A stretch of 23,865 nt of DNA, taken from positions 1 through 23,865 of IMG/VR virus record IMGVR_UViG_3300025892_000153; one strand, written 5' to 3'. Source of the stretch: a virus. Position 1 is the first letter of the stretch. Each line of letters starts with the position of its first letter. The notes under the pieces are model-generated. The model saw only the letters and a list, made by a program, of their open reading frames with translations, was not told where the DNA came from and did no database searches. Position numbers and translations under genes: made by a program. Below are positions 1 through 9,184 of this stretch, piece by piece.

Positions 1-41
1 CAATTGATCTTCCTTCATACTCCCAAGGTACGAATGAAAGT

Positions 42-467
42 TCACATATCAAAATCCTTCTTAAAATACCGTCCTTCAATGTTATCGTTTAAATATTCGT
101 CACTCTCTAATACTTCTAAACTAAATAAGTATTTGTTTTCTAAGTAAGTTAATTCTTTTTTAGAGAAAGCAGGTTGGAGTATTTCACGTTTAAAATCAGC
201 TTGATTACCTTTTTTAACTTCTTCCTTAATAAATTGGTGTGAACCATAATAGGTTTTCCAATCGCTTTCTTTTTGAATCATTTTAAATTTAGGTGGTCGA
301 CCTTTACCCTCATAGAGTGCTAGTTCTTTTTTACCTAACTTTTTCTTTAAATTATATATTAGCGATTTTTTGCCAACATATTTTTTACCAGTAGGGATAT
401 GGGTTGTTTGATAAACATACCCATATGTGCCTTTTGGAAATTCTTCGTAACTATTTGGTATTATCAT
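42..467 (-). CDS. GIY-YIG endonuclease (Seg-like / free-standing homing type)
   Basis: 141 residues. The GIY-YIG catalytic core is present: GYVYQ (16-20) as the GIY part, KKYVGKKSL (28-36) with YVG as the YIG part, conserved KESDWKTYYGS (66-76), catalytic-Glu candidate E110 in TYLENKYLF, and a closing Asn in YLNDNIEGRYF. Free-standing enzymes of this type in T4-like phages cut DNA and spread by homing; some instead act on foreign or host DNA. The size equals a single domain with no obvious separate DNA-binding module. It overlaps the end of the tail fibre gene by four bases, so it rides on late tail transcription, as homing genes often do. Which DNA it cuts cannot be told. Confidence 0.82.
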   Translation of the reverse strand: MIIPNSYEEFPKGTYGYVYQTTHIPTGKKYVGKKSLIYNLKKKLGKKELALYEGKGRPPKFKMIQKESDWKTYYGSHQFIKEEVKKGNQADFKREILQPAFSKKELTYLENKYLFSLEVLESDEYLNDNIEGRYFKKDFDM

Positions 468-2158
468 GTATCAAATCTTATAACGAATGTAGTATCAGTT
501 TCACTACTTGCTTTTATAGGTTGGCCTAATTTTCCTGTTACTAATAAATTACCATTATCATCATATAATCCTACAGATGTAATATATGGTTTAAAATTAG
601 AACCAGTTGCAAAATTAGCTATATCTTCGTTTTGGCTAAAAGGTATTTTACGTGCTGAAATATTTGTGGTAAATTCAAATTCATCCTCAGTCATAGTACA
701 CTGATATTCGTTTTCAGTAATTAAATGAGTATTCTTATAAGATAATGTATCTATAGAACCACCATCAAATAAACTCATATATTTTGGATGTGTTAAAACC
801 GCAAATCCATTATCATAGAATATATTACCTATTGGGTAAGTACCTGTAAAGGATTCTGAAATTTGGGCTATTTGAGCTGAAGACATTCCCTGATTCCATA
901 TTTGAAGTTGTTGGAATCTGAATCCGGATTGGGATGAGAATTGAGTAGAAGAAATATTATAAGTACCGTTAGGGTTTTGTTTTTTAAATAACGTTATATT
1001 GCTTTTATTTTGACAAATTCTTGTATTATCTGTTACCTGAGCGTTATTTCCATTTTCATCTACAGCAAGTACTCCATTTTTGTAAATTTCTAATATTCCA
1101 TCTTTTCTTTGTGCAATTACATGGATATGTGAACCAACATCTGAAGTATGAAATATGTTTCCTGACACAAAAGATCTATTTTCTCCATCAAATCTTTCAA
1201 ACATTAAAGAACCAGTACTTCCTATACCTTTAACTGATAATTTATAGGGGAATTGAGGGGAAGCTGGGATTGTAGTTATATCTAAAGCTCCCGTAATATT
1301 CATTGCAAATCCTCCTCCAGCTTCAGATCCTAAAGGTGGAGAGTCTTGTGCACCTTCTTTAGTAAGGATAAATTCGGTGACTTCAGATATTATAAGTGAA
1401 TTAAAATCTATTCCGGGCAAATAATAGAAACTTATACAAAAATCTTCATCATTAAAATTTAAGTAAGGAGCGTTTTGAATAGTAACTCTAGCATCCGTAT
1501 TGTTTCCTTGGGATATTAATTGAGTATTAAATTGTCCCGTTTGATTAAATTGATTTTTATGGTATGTTACTATATTTTGAAAATATGAATCATCATAAAA
1601 TGTTCTTGAATAACCATCAGGAAAAGGAGAATTAACATATTGATTACCTGTTTCTATATCTAAAGTTAAATCAGCTCTTTTAAACCCATTAACAGGAGCT
1701 AAATAAAATACCCTATTATCTTCGTTAGGAAAATTATCTTTTCCTATTGATGTATCATATAAATTACCAAATCCATCATCAGTAATTGTATAAGTATTAC
1801 CTCCATTACTAACTGTTAAATTGAAATTATTAGGTTGAACTTCTGAGCCAAATGTCTTTTGGCTTAAGCTTAATAAACTAGCACTTTGATATAATCTTCT
1901 TTCTTGGGTAGTATAAGTAGCATCATCTAATTCTAAACGATGTGCTCTTTCTCTAATATAGTCTCTATAATAGAGTTTATCTATTTGATAATATTTTTTA
2001 CTTCCAGTAGAAAAAGTACTTTTATTTAATCCACTCCAAGCTAAAGACGCAGTGCTAGCACCAATTGAAGCCAAATCAGTAGTGTTATACTGTTTATGGG
2101 CTTCAAAAGGTGTTATTTTTATATCATTAGCACTGAGCTTTTTAAATATACCCGCCAT
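464..2158 (-). CDS. Tail fibre-like protein with inserted LamG-like domain, long paralogue
   Basis: 564 residues. The N-terminus (1-170) corresponds to the first half of the neighbouring paralogue: LAWSG (39-43) and NNFNLTVSNGG (110-120). Residues about 215-440 form a LamG/concanavalin-like sandwich (ARVTIQNAPYLNFNDEDFCI, then DGILEIYKNGVLAV, ending FRFQQLQIWNQGMSSAQI). The shared ending follows: YPIGNIFYDNGFAVL (441-455) and YQCTMTEDEFEFTTN then YITSVGLYDDNGNLLVTGKL. Its larger size comes from the LamG-like insertion, which probably contributes carbohydrate binding and so host recognition. It is the last tail gene before the GIY-YIG gene and overlaps it by four bases (ATGA). Confidence 0.65.
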   Translation of the reverse strand: MAGIFKKLSANDIKITPFEAHKQYNTTDLASIGASTASLAWSGLNKSTFSTGSKKYYQIDKLYYRDYIRERAHRLELDDATYTTQERRLYQSASLLSLSQKTFGSEVQPNNFNLTVSNGGNTYTITDDGFGNLYDTSIGKDNFPNEDNRVFYLAPVNGFKRADLTLDIETGNQYVNSPFPDGYSRTFYDDSYFQNIVTYHKNQFNQTGQFNTQLISQGNNTDARVTIQNAPYLNFNDEDFCISFYYLPGIDFNSLIISEVTEFILTKEGAQDSPPLGSEAGGGFAMNITGALDITTIPASPQFPYKLSVKGIGSTGSLMFERFDGENRSFVSGNIFHTSDVGSHIHVIAQRKDGILEIYKNGVLAVDENGNNAQVTDNTRICQNKSNITLFKKQNPNGTYNISSTQFSSQSGFRFQQLQIWNQGMSSAQIAQISESFTGTYPIGNIFYDNGFAVLTHPKYMSLFDGGSIDTLSYKNTHLITENEYQCTMTEDEFEFTTNISARKIPFSQNEDIANFATGSNFKPYITSVGLYDDNGNLLVTGKLGQPIKASSETDTTFVIRFDT

Positions 2159-3228
2159 TAATAATCGAGTTTAATTTTAATAAGGGCTTCTTTTGTAAAA
2201 TCTTTTGGTAATGGTTGACTTAATTTTGCAACTGCTAATAAATCCTGGTTATCATTATATAACCCTACTGTAGTTATGTAGGTTTGTGGGTTATCAATCA
2301 TAGAATCAAAACTTAATGTACCATCATTTAGTGTAAATGAATCATTTGTAGTATAATTAAATTCTTGGTTTTTTACTCTACAAAAATAAAATTTACTGGC
2401 AATATCTTCTTGTGCATCTAATATAAACGAATTACCTAATATTAAAGCATCTTGTAGTTTAATAGGATTTTGTTCGCTAGTATTAGAACCTACTCCTGTT
2501 TCTAAGGCTATACCATTATCTGCAGCTGTGGCATCTAATGCATCAGCATTTAGAATAATAAATCCGGCATCAGGATAAATATAACCATAAGAACCACTAT
2601 CAGTAACATAAGTATTGCTACTTCCTACTCTTTCCCCATTAGATCCAGATACTAAATTAAATTCCCTACCTACACCAGCTCTAATAGCATTGGCTGAGCC
2701 TGAGGTTGTTACTGAATCTGAAGTTAATTTTAATAATTTAGTTGATCCCGAAAGTTGTAAATTAAAATTATTTAATCTAAGAGCATTTTTATATCTAGCT
2801 CTATTTATATTAATAACATAAATATCATCTGGAGTATAACCATTAAAACTAAAGTTTTGAGTTTCATCTCCACCAAATACTAAATTTCTATATTGGGTAT
2901 AAATTGATTTAGCAGCACTATAACCTTCAGCTCCTGTGCCAGAAGAAAAATCTAAAGACCCACTTCCTACTTTGTTTCCGTAAGCTATTGAAAATTGAGC
3001 TTCTTCATCTGTGTTAGCTTCTGGATCTTTATTATAAATTTCCATGTAAAAAGCACCACTTGATGTAGATGTTGTAGTGACATATTGGACACTAGAAGAA
3101 AAAAATCCTAAAGTAGCTAAATCATTTGTATTACCTGACCATGCACTAGTAAATACTCTATCTATAGAATCTACTGTATCTCCTCCTTGGAAAATTGTAT
3201 AAGTCGCAATGTTATTATTTGTCGCCAT
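2158..3228 (-). CDS. Tail fibre-like protein, short paralogue
   Basis: 356 residues, no enzyme motif. Shared features with the next protein are SAWSG (28-32), a Tyr/Arg-rich stretch SAAKSIYTQYRNLV (104-117), LNNFNLQLSGS (152-162), and YIYPDAGFIILN (216-227). The C-terminal module runs to the end (about 279-356): SKFYFCRVKNQEFNYTTN then YITTVGLYNDNQDLLAVAKL. The module is beta-rich and may form the distal knob or an attachment point. The protein matches the larger paralogue downstream apart from the latter's LamG insert, suggesting one gene arose from the other by duplication. It shares one base with that gene. Confidence 0.6.
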   Translation of the reverse strand: MATNNNIATYTIFQGGDTVDSIDRVFTSAWSGNTNDLATLGFFSSSVQYVTTTSTSSGAFYMEIYNKDPEANTDEEAQFSIAYGNKVGSGSLDFSSGTGAEGYSAAKSIYTQYRNLVFGGDETQNFSFNGYTPDDIYVININRARYKNALRLNNFNLQLSGSTKLLKLTSDSVTTSGSANAIRAGVGREFNLVSGSNGERVGSSNTYVTDSGSYGYIYPDAGFIILNADALDATAADNGIALETGVGSNTSEQNPIKLQDALILGNSFILDAQEDIASKFYFCRVKNQEFNYTTNDSFTLNDGTLSFDSMIDNPQTYITTVGLYNDNQDLLAVAKLSQPLPKDFTKEALIKIKLDY

Positions 3229-3242
3229 GTTAATCTATTTTA

Positions 3243-3920
3243 TTAGAATGAAGAAGCAGCTTGGGCAGCATTAGTGCCTGAGTTTGCATCTTTATTTACT
3301 TGTAAAGTTATTGTTGATCTAGCACCTGTATCTAAACCTACTACTATAATTGAAGTAGCTAATGCTGAATTACTACCAAATAATGTAGTTCCTGCTAATG
3401 ATGTACCTGTAAATGAGGTACCAATAAAGGTTTGAGATAAAGCAGTACCTGTAAATGGAATACCTGTTGTAGTACCTGCTCCTGTTCCCCCAGTTGAACT
3501 ACCTTGTTGGATTAATCTTCTATCTGCTATAGTAAATGAATAATTTGACTCTACAGTAGTATCAAAATTAAGAGTATTAGGTGTAATAGTAAAGTTAGCT
3601 GATCTCCCTACAGTAATATTTGTAGATTGTAAACTTAATACTGGGATTTTAGTAGTACCTCTTGGTAAGGTAACTAATTTTGAAACCATAGTATTATTTT
3701 CATTAGGAATAGCTTCAATTAATGGTAAATTTTCAATTGCTTCTCCATAATAAGCTGAACCATTTGGGTGGTTTTCATTATATAAAGTATAATCGATTTC
3801 ATCATCTGCTAAAGCAAATTGAGTAATATTGAAAGAACCATCCTGGCGTGATAAAAGTTCACGACCTTTTTTGGTTAATATAGCGTCTACAATAACGCTT
3901 GAATTGTCTAAATATCCCAT
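3243..3920 (-). CDS. Tail protein with Ig-like domain interrupted by pentapeptide-like repeats
   Basis: 225 residues. The start MGYLDNSSVIVDAILTKKGR (1-20) with FALADDEIDYTLYNE (35-49) is a motif I associate with conserved phage structural proteins. Residues 90-135 and 184-208 resemble two halves of an Ig-like beta-sandwich (VLSLQSTNITVGRSANFTIT and SIIVVGLDTGARSTITLQV). Between them (about 140-182) is a Gly/Thr-rich insert with five-residue periodicity, each unit ending in G with Phe or Leu at the centre (TSFTG, TSLAG, TTLFG). Such repeats form quadrilateral beta-helices in pentapeptide-repeat proteins. The last 18 residues are small and polar. A decorative or adhesive tail role is likely. 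Confidence 0.62.
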   Translation of the reverse strand: MGYLDNSSVIVDAILTKKGRELLSRQDGSFNITQFALADDEIDYTLYNENHPNGSAYYGEAIENLPLIEAIPNENNTMVSKLVTLPRGTTKIPVLSLQSTNITVGRSANFTITPNTLNFDTTVESNYSFTIADRRLIQQGSSTGGTGAGTTTGIPFTGTALSQTFIGTSFTGTSLAGTTLFGSNSALATSIIVVGLDTGARSTITLQVNKDANSGTNAAQAASSF

Positions 3921-3938
3921 TTAAATTTTATTTTGTTT

Positions 3939-3947
3939 ATAAATATA
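3939..3947 (-). promoter_or_regulatory. Candidate late-promoter element TATATTTAT
   Basis: Exact coding-strand TATATTTAT, 18 bases before the ATG at 3920 in the 29-bp gap ahead of the Ig-like/pentapeptide tail protein. The gap is nearly all A/T and has no -35/-33 partner. Confidence 0.5.
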
Positions 3948-3949
3948 TA

Positions 3950-4600
3950 TTATCTAAGGTTTCTGTTAGATTCATTTAATTTTATTAAGTTAGATGTATC
4001 TCCTCCAACATTTATACCTGCTCTAGTGAGAAAAAATAGTAAGTTATCCTTTATAAAAGGGTGTAAATTTTCGGAAATTATAACAAATTCTTTATTTCCT
4101 ATCCCTTCAGGTAATTGGTCAATTTTATCTAATTCAACTAATAAAGAAGGATTTTCATCATTTAATTTACTTATTATATAACTTCCACTAGTAAAAATTG
4201 GTGGGGTCACAGAATCATTAAATTCATTTACATCCACATATTGTTCTGAAACATAATCTTGGTTAAAAGAATATTTGTTACTTACTTCAAAATAAGGTGG
4301 ATTATTAGTAGAGTTATGACTTATAATTTCGCCTGTTGATAACTCCGCTAAGTTAGTAGTAAGTTTTGCCCCCCCTGAATTGTCATAACTACCTGTAAGT
4401 TTTGTTCTTATAGTATAATCATAATTAGGTATTCCTAAACCAACCACAGAATCACTATGAGGTCGGAAAGTTATAAAAAATCTCTTATCCCCAACCCATG
4501 AGGTATTATCTTTATAACCAAAAGCAGAATCTATAAAATCTTGGAATTGACTTCTTCCTAATACTTCAGTTGGTGTTTGAGTTTGTGGTTTACTTCCCAT
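3950..4600 (-). CDS. Unassigned tail-cluster protein
   Basis: 216 residues. The N-terminus is polar (SKPQTQTPTEVLGRSQF) and leads to a helix FQDFIDSAFGYK, then beta strands (DKRFFITFRPHSDSVVG). The C-terminal half contains PSLLVELDKIDQLPEGIGNK (about 150-169) and a helical, hydrophobic segment LHPFIKDNLLFFLTRAGINV that may be a membrane-inserted or buried helix. No family recognised. The 29-bp gap behind it carries an exact promoter-like nonamer, so this gene may end a transcription block before the next tail genes. Confidence 0.5.
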   Translation of the reverse strand: MGSKPQTQTPTEVLGRSQFQDFIDSAFGYKDNTSWVGDKRFFITFRPHSDSVVGLGIPNYDYTIRTKLTGSYDNSGGAKLTTNLAELSTGEIISHNSTNNPPYFEVSNKYSFNQDYVSEQYVDVNEFNDSVTPPIFTSGSYIISKLNDENPSLLVELDKIDQLPEGIGNKEFVIISENLHPFIKDNLLFFLTRAGINVGGDTSNLIKLNESNRNLR

Positions 4601-4613
4601 AATTATTTAAATT

Positions 4614-5849
4614 TTAAGGATTAGCAGGACCTGAGTCTGAATTAGAACCACCTGCCCAAGCAGGAGGGGTTGAAATTAATGAGCCCGTAAAAAACTTATC
4701 TATTATTAATTGTTGGTTATATATAGTAAATTCAGCTCCTAAATCATTTTGTGTACTAGAAGTAGCATAAAATAATTGATTAGATCCTGAATACCTTACA
4801 CCATATCCTGAACCCGTATTATCTGTATCATGTCTTTCTACTAATAACATTTTTTGGAGTTGACCAGAATTATTAAATATATTATAAGAAGATTTTAAAT
4901 TATCATCTATAGTTTCGTCAAAAAGTTTAATTTCAGCTTCAGAATTAATAGGGAAATCATGATAAAAAGATCTATAAAATCCTTTCTTTTTTACATTTGT
5001 TTCATCATTCCCTCTAATACTATGTCTAGTAATACTTAAATCATCATTAATTGTAAGATATTCATGCATAGTAATATATGAAAAACCTTCAAAATGAGTT
5101 AAAGTACCATCATCAATACTACTACTATTCATTCCTACTATTCTACTTCCTAAATAAATGTTTCTTGTATAATTTTGAAGAACAGGTGTTTTACCATAAG
5201 TGGTATCCCCATTAGTAAATTCATTAATAGTAGATGCTTGTAATTGTTTACCAGTATAACGTGATGAATTCCAAGCTTTAGTTTCTAAAACTGAGTCATT
5301 AAATTCAAATTGTTTAGAAATTATTTGTTTTTGACCTAATACTGAATCTCCTATCCATAATTTAATTTCTGTAAATCTAACATCATTATCTCCAGGATCA
5401 GGTGGTGGTGTTTCGTCAAAATTATCGAATTCAATTTTTAAAGTATATAATGTCTCTATGGGGGTATCTCCATTTTCTATATTATATGGAGTATCTGTAT
5501 ATATAGTAGTATTATATGATGATGCTCCTGTACTTTGTTCAATTGTAGTTTCATCTAGTCTTCCTTCATTAAATATAAGTTTATAACCTAATGCTACACC
5601 AACTGAAGTAGTGACTTTACCTAAACATTTTAATTCATTTCTAGTTTCATATAAACCATTTGTTCCAAAATTAAATAATACATGAGTAGTTTCACTATTA
5701 TTGTTTATAACAATACCATTCCCTACTGGTACATTGTTATCAAAAAGTTTAGTTAAATCATCATATAAACCATTTAAACTATGACTGACATTTATACTAA
5801 AATCACCATTATTATATTTAGTAGCAAGATCTAATTGATATAAACTCAT
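4614..5849 (-). CDS. Distal tail/baseplate structural protein, unassigned
   Basis: 411 residues, almost entirely predicted beta with short loops, Asn/Asp/Thr-rich like tail fibre or adhesin proteins. Notable segments are HEYLTINDDLSITRHSIRGN (about 270-290) and a Pro/Asp loop ETPPPDPGDNDVRF (147-160). The C-terminus is short and Gly/Pro/Ser-rich (PPAWAGGSNSDSGPANP), ending like a flexible tail. No domain family could be named. It overlaps the start of its neighbour by four bases at 5849-5846, linking its production to the large gpI-like protein. Function is inferred only from position in the tail cluster. Confidence 0.55.
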   Translation of the reverse strand: MSLYQLDLATKYNNGDFSINVSHSLNGLYDDLTKLFDNNVPVGNGIVINNNSETTHVLFNFGTNGLYETRNELKCLGKVTTSVGVALGYKLIFNEGRLDETTIEQSTGASSYNTTIYTDTPYNIENGDTPIETLYTLKIEFDNFDETPPPDPGDNDVRFTEIKLWIGDSVLGQKQIISKQFEFNDSVLETKAWNSSRYTGKQLQASTINEFTNGDTTYGKTPVLQNYTRNIYLGSRIVGMNSSSIDDGTLTHFEGFSYITMHEYLTINDDLSITRHSIRGNDETNVKKKGFYRSFYHDFPINSEAEIKLFDETIDDNLKSSYNIFNNSGQLQKMLLVERHDTDNTGSGYGVRYSGSNQLFYATSSTQNDLGAEFTIYNQQLIIDKFFTGSLISTPPAWAGGSNSDSGPANP

Positions 5850-8800
5850 GAGAAATAATATTTTTTGCTTAATCTTCCTTTTTGTGCTACATTTTCAACT
5901 GCAGTACTATAACTACCACTTTCAATATAAGCTACAACATCAATAAATACATCATGAACTGTTTCATTTGTAGAAGTTATAGATCCTGAAGGTGAATATT
6001 CAGCTAAATGTTCGGTTAATTGTTCATAGTCAATATTTGTACCAGCAATCTTTGTCCTCTCCAAATAATGTGGTTCAATAACTAAACCAGTTTTTAAATT
6101 AGCTTTTGCTGGGACAAATTCCTTAATCATTTTAAATAATGTATGATCAAAAAATTGTATGGTTCTTATGTAGTCACCTATTCCTAATTTTTTACTTAAT
6201 TTTTGAGTATATATGTCTCTAATAGTTTTTAAATCGGGATAACTACCAGAGGTATAGTGGGTTGGGTCACCAATATAATCATCTAATCTAAATCCACCTA
6301 AAGTATAAATTATATCTTCATTAACTTCAAAAGTTGGTGAGAAAAATACACCTACATCTGAATAATCAAGTGGTTGTCTATCTTGGGGTGATGTTTCAAC
6401 TGAAATAAATGGATCTAAGAAATTATCATCAAATGTACCATTATCAATTCTAACTTTATCTGATACCATTCCGGAACCTACTGTGTCAGGTGTTGTTAAA
6501 TGGTGGGTTTCTTCTATATTAACTGTTTTACCGGGGTAATAATATATGTTAGATATCCCGGTAAAACCATTTAATGATAAATTAGGGGCATAATTTAATT
6601 TATTTTGTCCATACCTAAGAGCTTCTGTTGCGTCAGAACTTGGGCCTGTAAGACCTAATGTGGATCCTAATGGAGATCTATATAATAATTCTTCATAACT
6701 AGAACTTATTGAATTGCCGTTATAATTAAAGGGTGATAAAGATTGAGATATTATAGTAGATTCATTAAGTACTTCTCTCCATATTCTAAGTTCTTGTATA
6801 GAACCAGTATATTCTATTCTTGGAGAAGTATCAGAGACTCCTATAAAAGTTTTATCTTGGCGAAGAGGTAAAACCCATAAAGTTTGGGATAGTATACCTA
6901 AATTAGTGTCAAAATAATTACCAGCATTTAAACTACATGAAGTTACATAGGTGTTTTTATTAAAAGTAGTTTGAGTAGCATACGCTGTTATATTTTCAGT
7001 ATTTTGATGGTCAAAATTAACAGTTATATTCCATGGTTTACCGTTATAAAAGGGGACTAATGAACTAGATACTACTTTTGTGAATGGACTAGTTAAATCA
7101 TTAGCTGAACTACCAGTTACTATAAGTAAATGTGCAAATGACCCACTTTCGTATAAATCATTATTTATACTTTGAGATATTTGAATAGCTATTTTACCTT
7201 GACCTGTGTTAGTCCCTATAGCTAATATTGTTTGGGTCCCTGTTTTGAAATTATTATCAGGTAAATATCTTACTTGGATACTTTTAGGTGTCGCTGCGTT
7301 TGTACCACCCCAAGCATTATCGTCAAAGATTCGAAGAGCTCTAAATACAGCAAAATCATATGAGTTTGAAAGGGATTCTTCATTACTTACCATTTGGCTT
7401 TCTTTCTGGTAACTAAATGTTCTAAATCCTGTTTTATCTACTAATGGTCCACCATATTCTTTAACATGTAATACAGTTTCAGGGATACCATAACAAGCAA
7501 TTAATGCTTTTAATCCACGTTCAGTACCTTTAGTTTTTAAAAGGTATGATGAATTATGATATAATCGTTTCCAGATTTCTTTAGCAATATCTCCTTTAGG
7601 AATGGGTGCATTAGAAGCAGAAATTAGAGTTGACCCATCAGTAGGACTATATTCAAACGTTCCTGTTCCATCATCACCAATAAGGTATTCATATAGTGAT
7701 GAGTTTGAAAATTGATCATATGCACTAATACCTCTTGAAGTTAATTGATTTAATACTAAATCTTTTGATATACCATCTTTTAATCCACTATGTGCTTCAT
7801 TTATATCGGTTATACTATCTATATAAGCCCAAATACCATCAAAGTGTTGAGCTATCATCTCAACAAACAGGATATACTTATCATTTTGTGTATTATCCTT
7901 AATATGAGGTGGGATAGTGTTTACTAAATTATGTTGATTAATTTCATCATATTTAGAAGCACTCAACATTTGTCCTCCATAATATGTGTTATTATAATCA
8001 CCTACAGGAGCTCCAAACCAAGATACAGCAGCTGCGGAATTTACTTTAGCATTTGTATGGGGTAAAGTATTACTTGTTTTGGGCCATGCATATGCTCCAG
8101 ATTCATAGTATAAGTATCTTTCATAGTAATCAAAGCCTTGAATTAATCTATCTTGTTTATTTAATATAATATTTTTATTTTCGCTTACAAAGGTAGACGA
8201 TGTTATATCTCCTGTGATATTATCTAATTTTGCTAATGAGCCCGAATACGTTTCTAATAATTCTAATTTATACTTAAAATTACTTAACCTTTCAGTGGCT
8301 GAGCTAAAATGAATAAAGTTTTCAAAATGATAGCCTGTAGATGTGTCAGGGTTATCAAATTCTAAATCAACTTTAATTTCACTACCACTTAATAAATTTT
8401 GTACATTATTAAAACTTGAACTTATAGATCCATTACTTAATATTTGATCAAAAGTTTTTTGGCTACTGGGTACTGTAAATATGTCTTCGTTTGATAATGA
8501 AAAATTGGGTGCACCAATATCGATACTAGTATCAATTAATGTTTCTTGTTCTAATTGAACAGTAACTTCTAAAGGATTGATTATTTCTTCAATAATATTA
8601 AAAGAATTTCCTATAGAAAGGTTAAACGGTAAAGGATTATATAATTTAATTAACCCAGTTTTATCTCTGCTTAATATAGCATTTAATACTAAAGTAGAGG
8701 ATTTGCCAGAAATTAAATTAATATCTCGTATAAATGGAGATATATTTAATATACTATTTAGTACACTTAAGGTATTTTCAAAATCTACTTGAGTAATATC

Positions 8801-9184
8801 ATTAGGAGTAATTCTGATTTCTCTTCTAGAAGGAGAAATTTCAGATATAATAAAAGCATCCTTATTAATATTTAAAATTTTTCTTCTAAAAGAAAAATTC
8901 ATTACATAAGTTCCCGAGCTATATCCATAGTCTTTAAGAACTTGTTCATAATCTATATCTATAGAGGTTACTTTAGGTGTACCACTAGTGCCAGGAGAAT
9001 TATAATAGGGAGTATATTCCCTAAAATTTTCATCAAAAAGTAATAATTTTCCTTGTTGGTCAAATATTTCAAGTTTAACAAAATCATTATCCTGCCCAAA
9101 ATTCCTTACTAACTGTGTAGTAGAAATTTGTTCTATATCTTGAGAATTTAAAGTCTCTATTATTTGGGTATTTAATATGGCCAT
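5846..9184 (-). CDS. Large baseplate/tail protein with P2 gpI-like and LamG-like domains
   Basis: 1112 residues, the largest gene here. Residues 1-330 are beta-rich with TTQLVRNFGQDNDFVKLEIF at 22-41. Residues 435-575 match the tail protein I type: YILFVEMIAQHFDGIWAYID (437-456), IAKEIWKRLYHNSSYLLKTK (533-552) then GTERGLKALIACYGIP, which is the characteristic gpI closing motif. A LamG/concanavalin-like sandwich spans about 635-815, ending in EYTGSIQELRIWREVLN. The C-terminus (880-1112) is a further beta domain. Tail protein I joins the baseplate to fibres; the LamG-like part may bind sugars. It is probably the functional stand-in for T4 gp7/gp8-type wedge proteins. It overlaps the next gene by four bases (ATGA). 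Confidence 0.72.
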   Translation of the reverse strand: MAILNTQIIETLNSQDIEQISTTQLVRNFGQDNDFVKLEIFDQQGKLLLFDENFREYTPYYNSPGTSGTPKVTSIDIDYEQVLKDYGYSSGTYVMNFSFRRKILNINKDAFIISEISPSRREIRITPNDITQVDFENTLSVLNSILNISPFIRDINLISGKSSTLVLNAILSRDKTGLIKLYNPLPFNLSIGNSFNIIEEIINPLEVTVQLEQETLIDTSIDIGAPNFSLSNEDIFTVPSSQKTFDQILSNGSISSSFNNVQNLLSGSEIKVDLEFDNPDTSTGYHFENFIHFSSATERLSNFKYKLELLETYSGSLAKLDNITGDITSSTFVSENKNIILNKQDRLIQGFDYYERYLYYESGAYAWPKTSNTLPHTNAKVNSAAAVSWFGAPVGDYNNTYYGGQMLSASKYDEINQHNLVNTIPPHIKDNTQNDKYILFVEMIAQHFDGIWAYIDSITDINEAHSGLKDGISKDLVLNQLTSRGISAYDQFSNSSLYEYLIGDDGTGTFEYSPTDGSTLISASNAPIPKGDIAKEIWKRLYHNSSYLLKTKGTERGLKALIACYGIPETVLHVKEYGGPLVDKTGFRTFSYQKESQMVSNEESLSNSYDFAVFRALRIFDDNAWGGTNAATPKSIQVRYLPDNNFKTGTQTILAIGTNTGQGKIAIQISQSINNDLYESGSFAHLLIVTGSSANDLTSPFTKVVSSSLVPFYNGKPWNITVNFDHQNTENITAYATQTTFNKNTYVTSCSLNAGNYFDTNLGILSQTLWVLPLRQDKTFIGVSDTSPRIEYTGSIQELRIWREVLNESTIISQSLSPFNYNGNSISSSYEELLYRSPLGSTLGLTGPSSDATEALRYGQNKLNYAPNLSLNGFTGISNIYYYPGKTVNIEETHHLTTPDTVGSGMVSDKVRIDNGTFDDNFLDPFISVETSPQDRQPLDYSDVGVFFSPTFEVNEDIIYTLGGFRLDDYIGDPTHYTSGSYPDLKTIRDIYTQKLSKKLGIGDYIRTIQFFDHTLFKMIKEFVPAKANLKTGLVIEPHYLERTKIAGTNIDYEQLTEHLAEYSPSGSITSTNETVHDVFIDVVAYIESGSYSTAVENVAQKGRLSKKYYFS

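Noticed and set aside
1-41. Start of a further minus-strand gene downstream of the GIY-YIG gene
   Set aside because: Only 41 bases remain. At least two frames are open (an ATG at 17-15 beginning MKEDQL, and another reading VPWEYEGRSI), and without Shine-Dalgarno use in this genome no start can be preferred.
399-704. Plus-strand open frame of about 100 codons
   Set aside because: It lies opposite the end of the tail fibre gene and the GIY-YIG gene, which have clear family motifs. The product has no recognisable domain.
2575-2583. Another exact TATATTTAT copy
   Set aside because: It is within the coding region of the short tail paralogue (codons for GYIYPD), far from any start, so it is probably chance.
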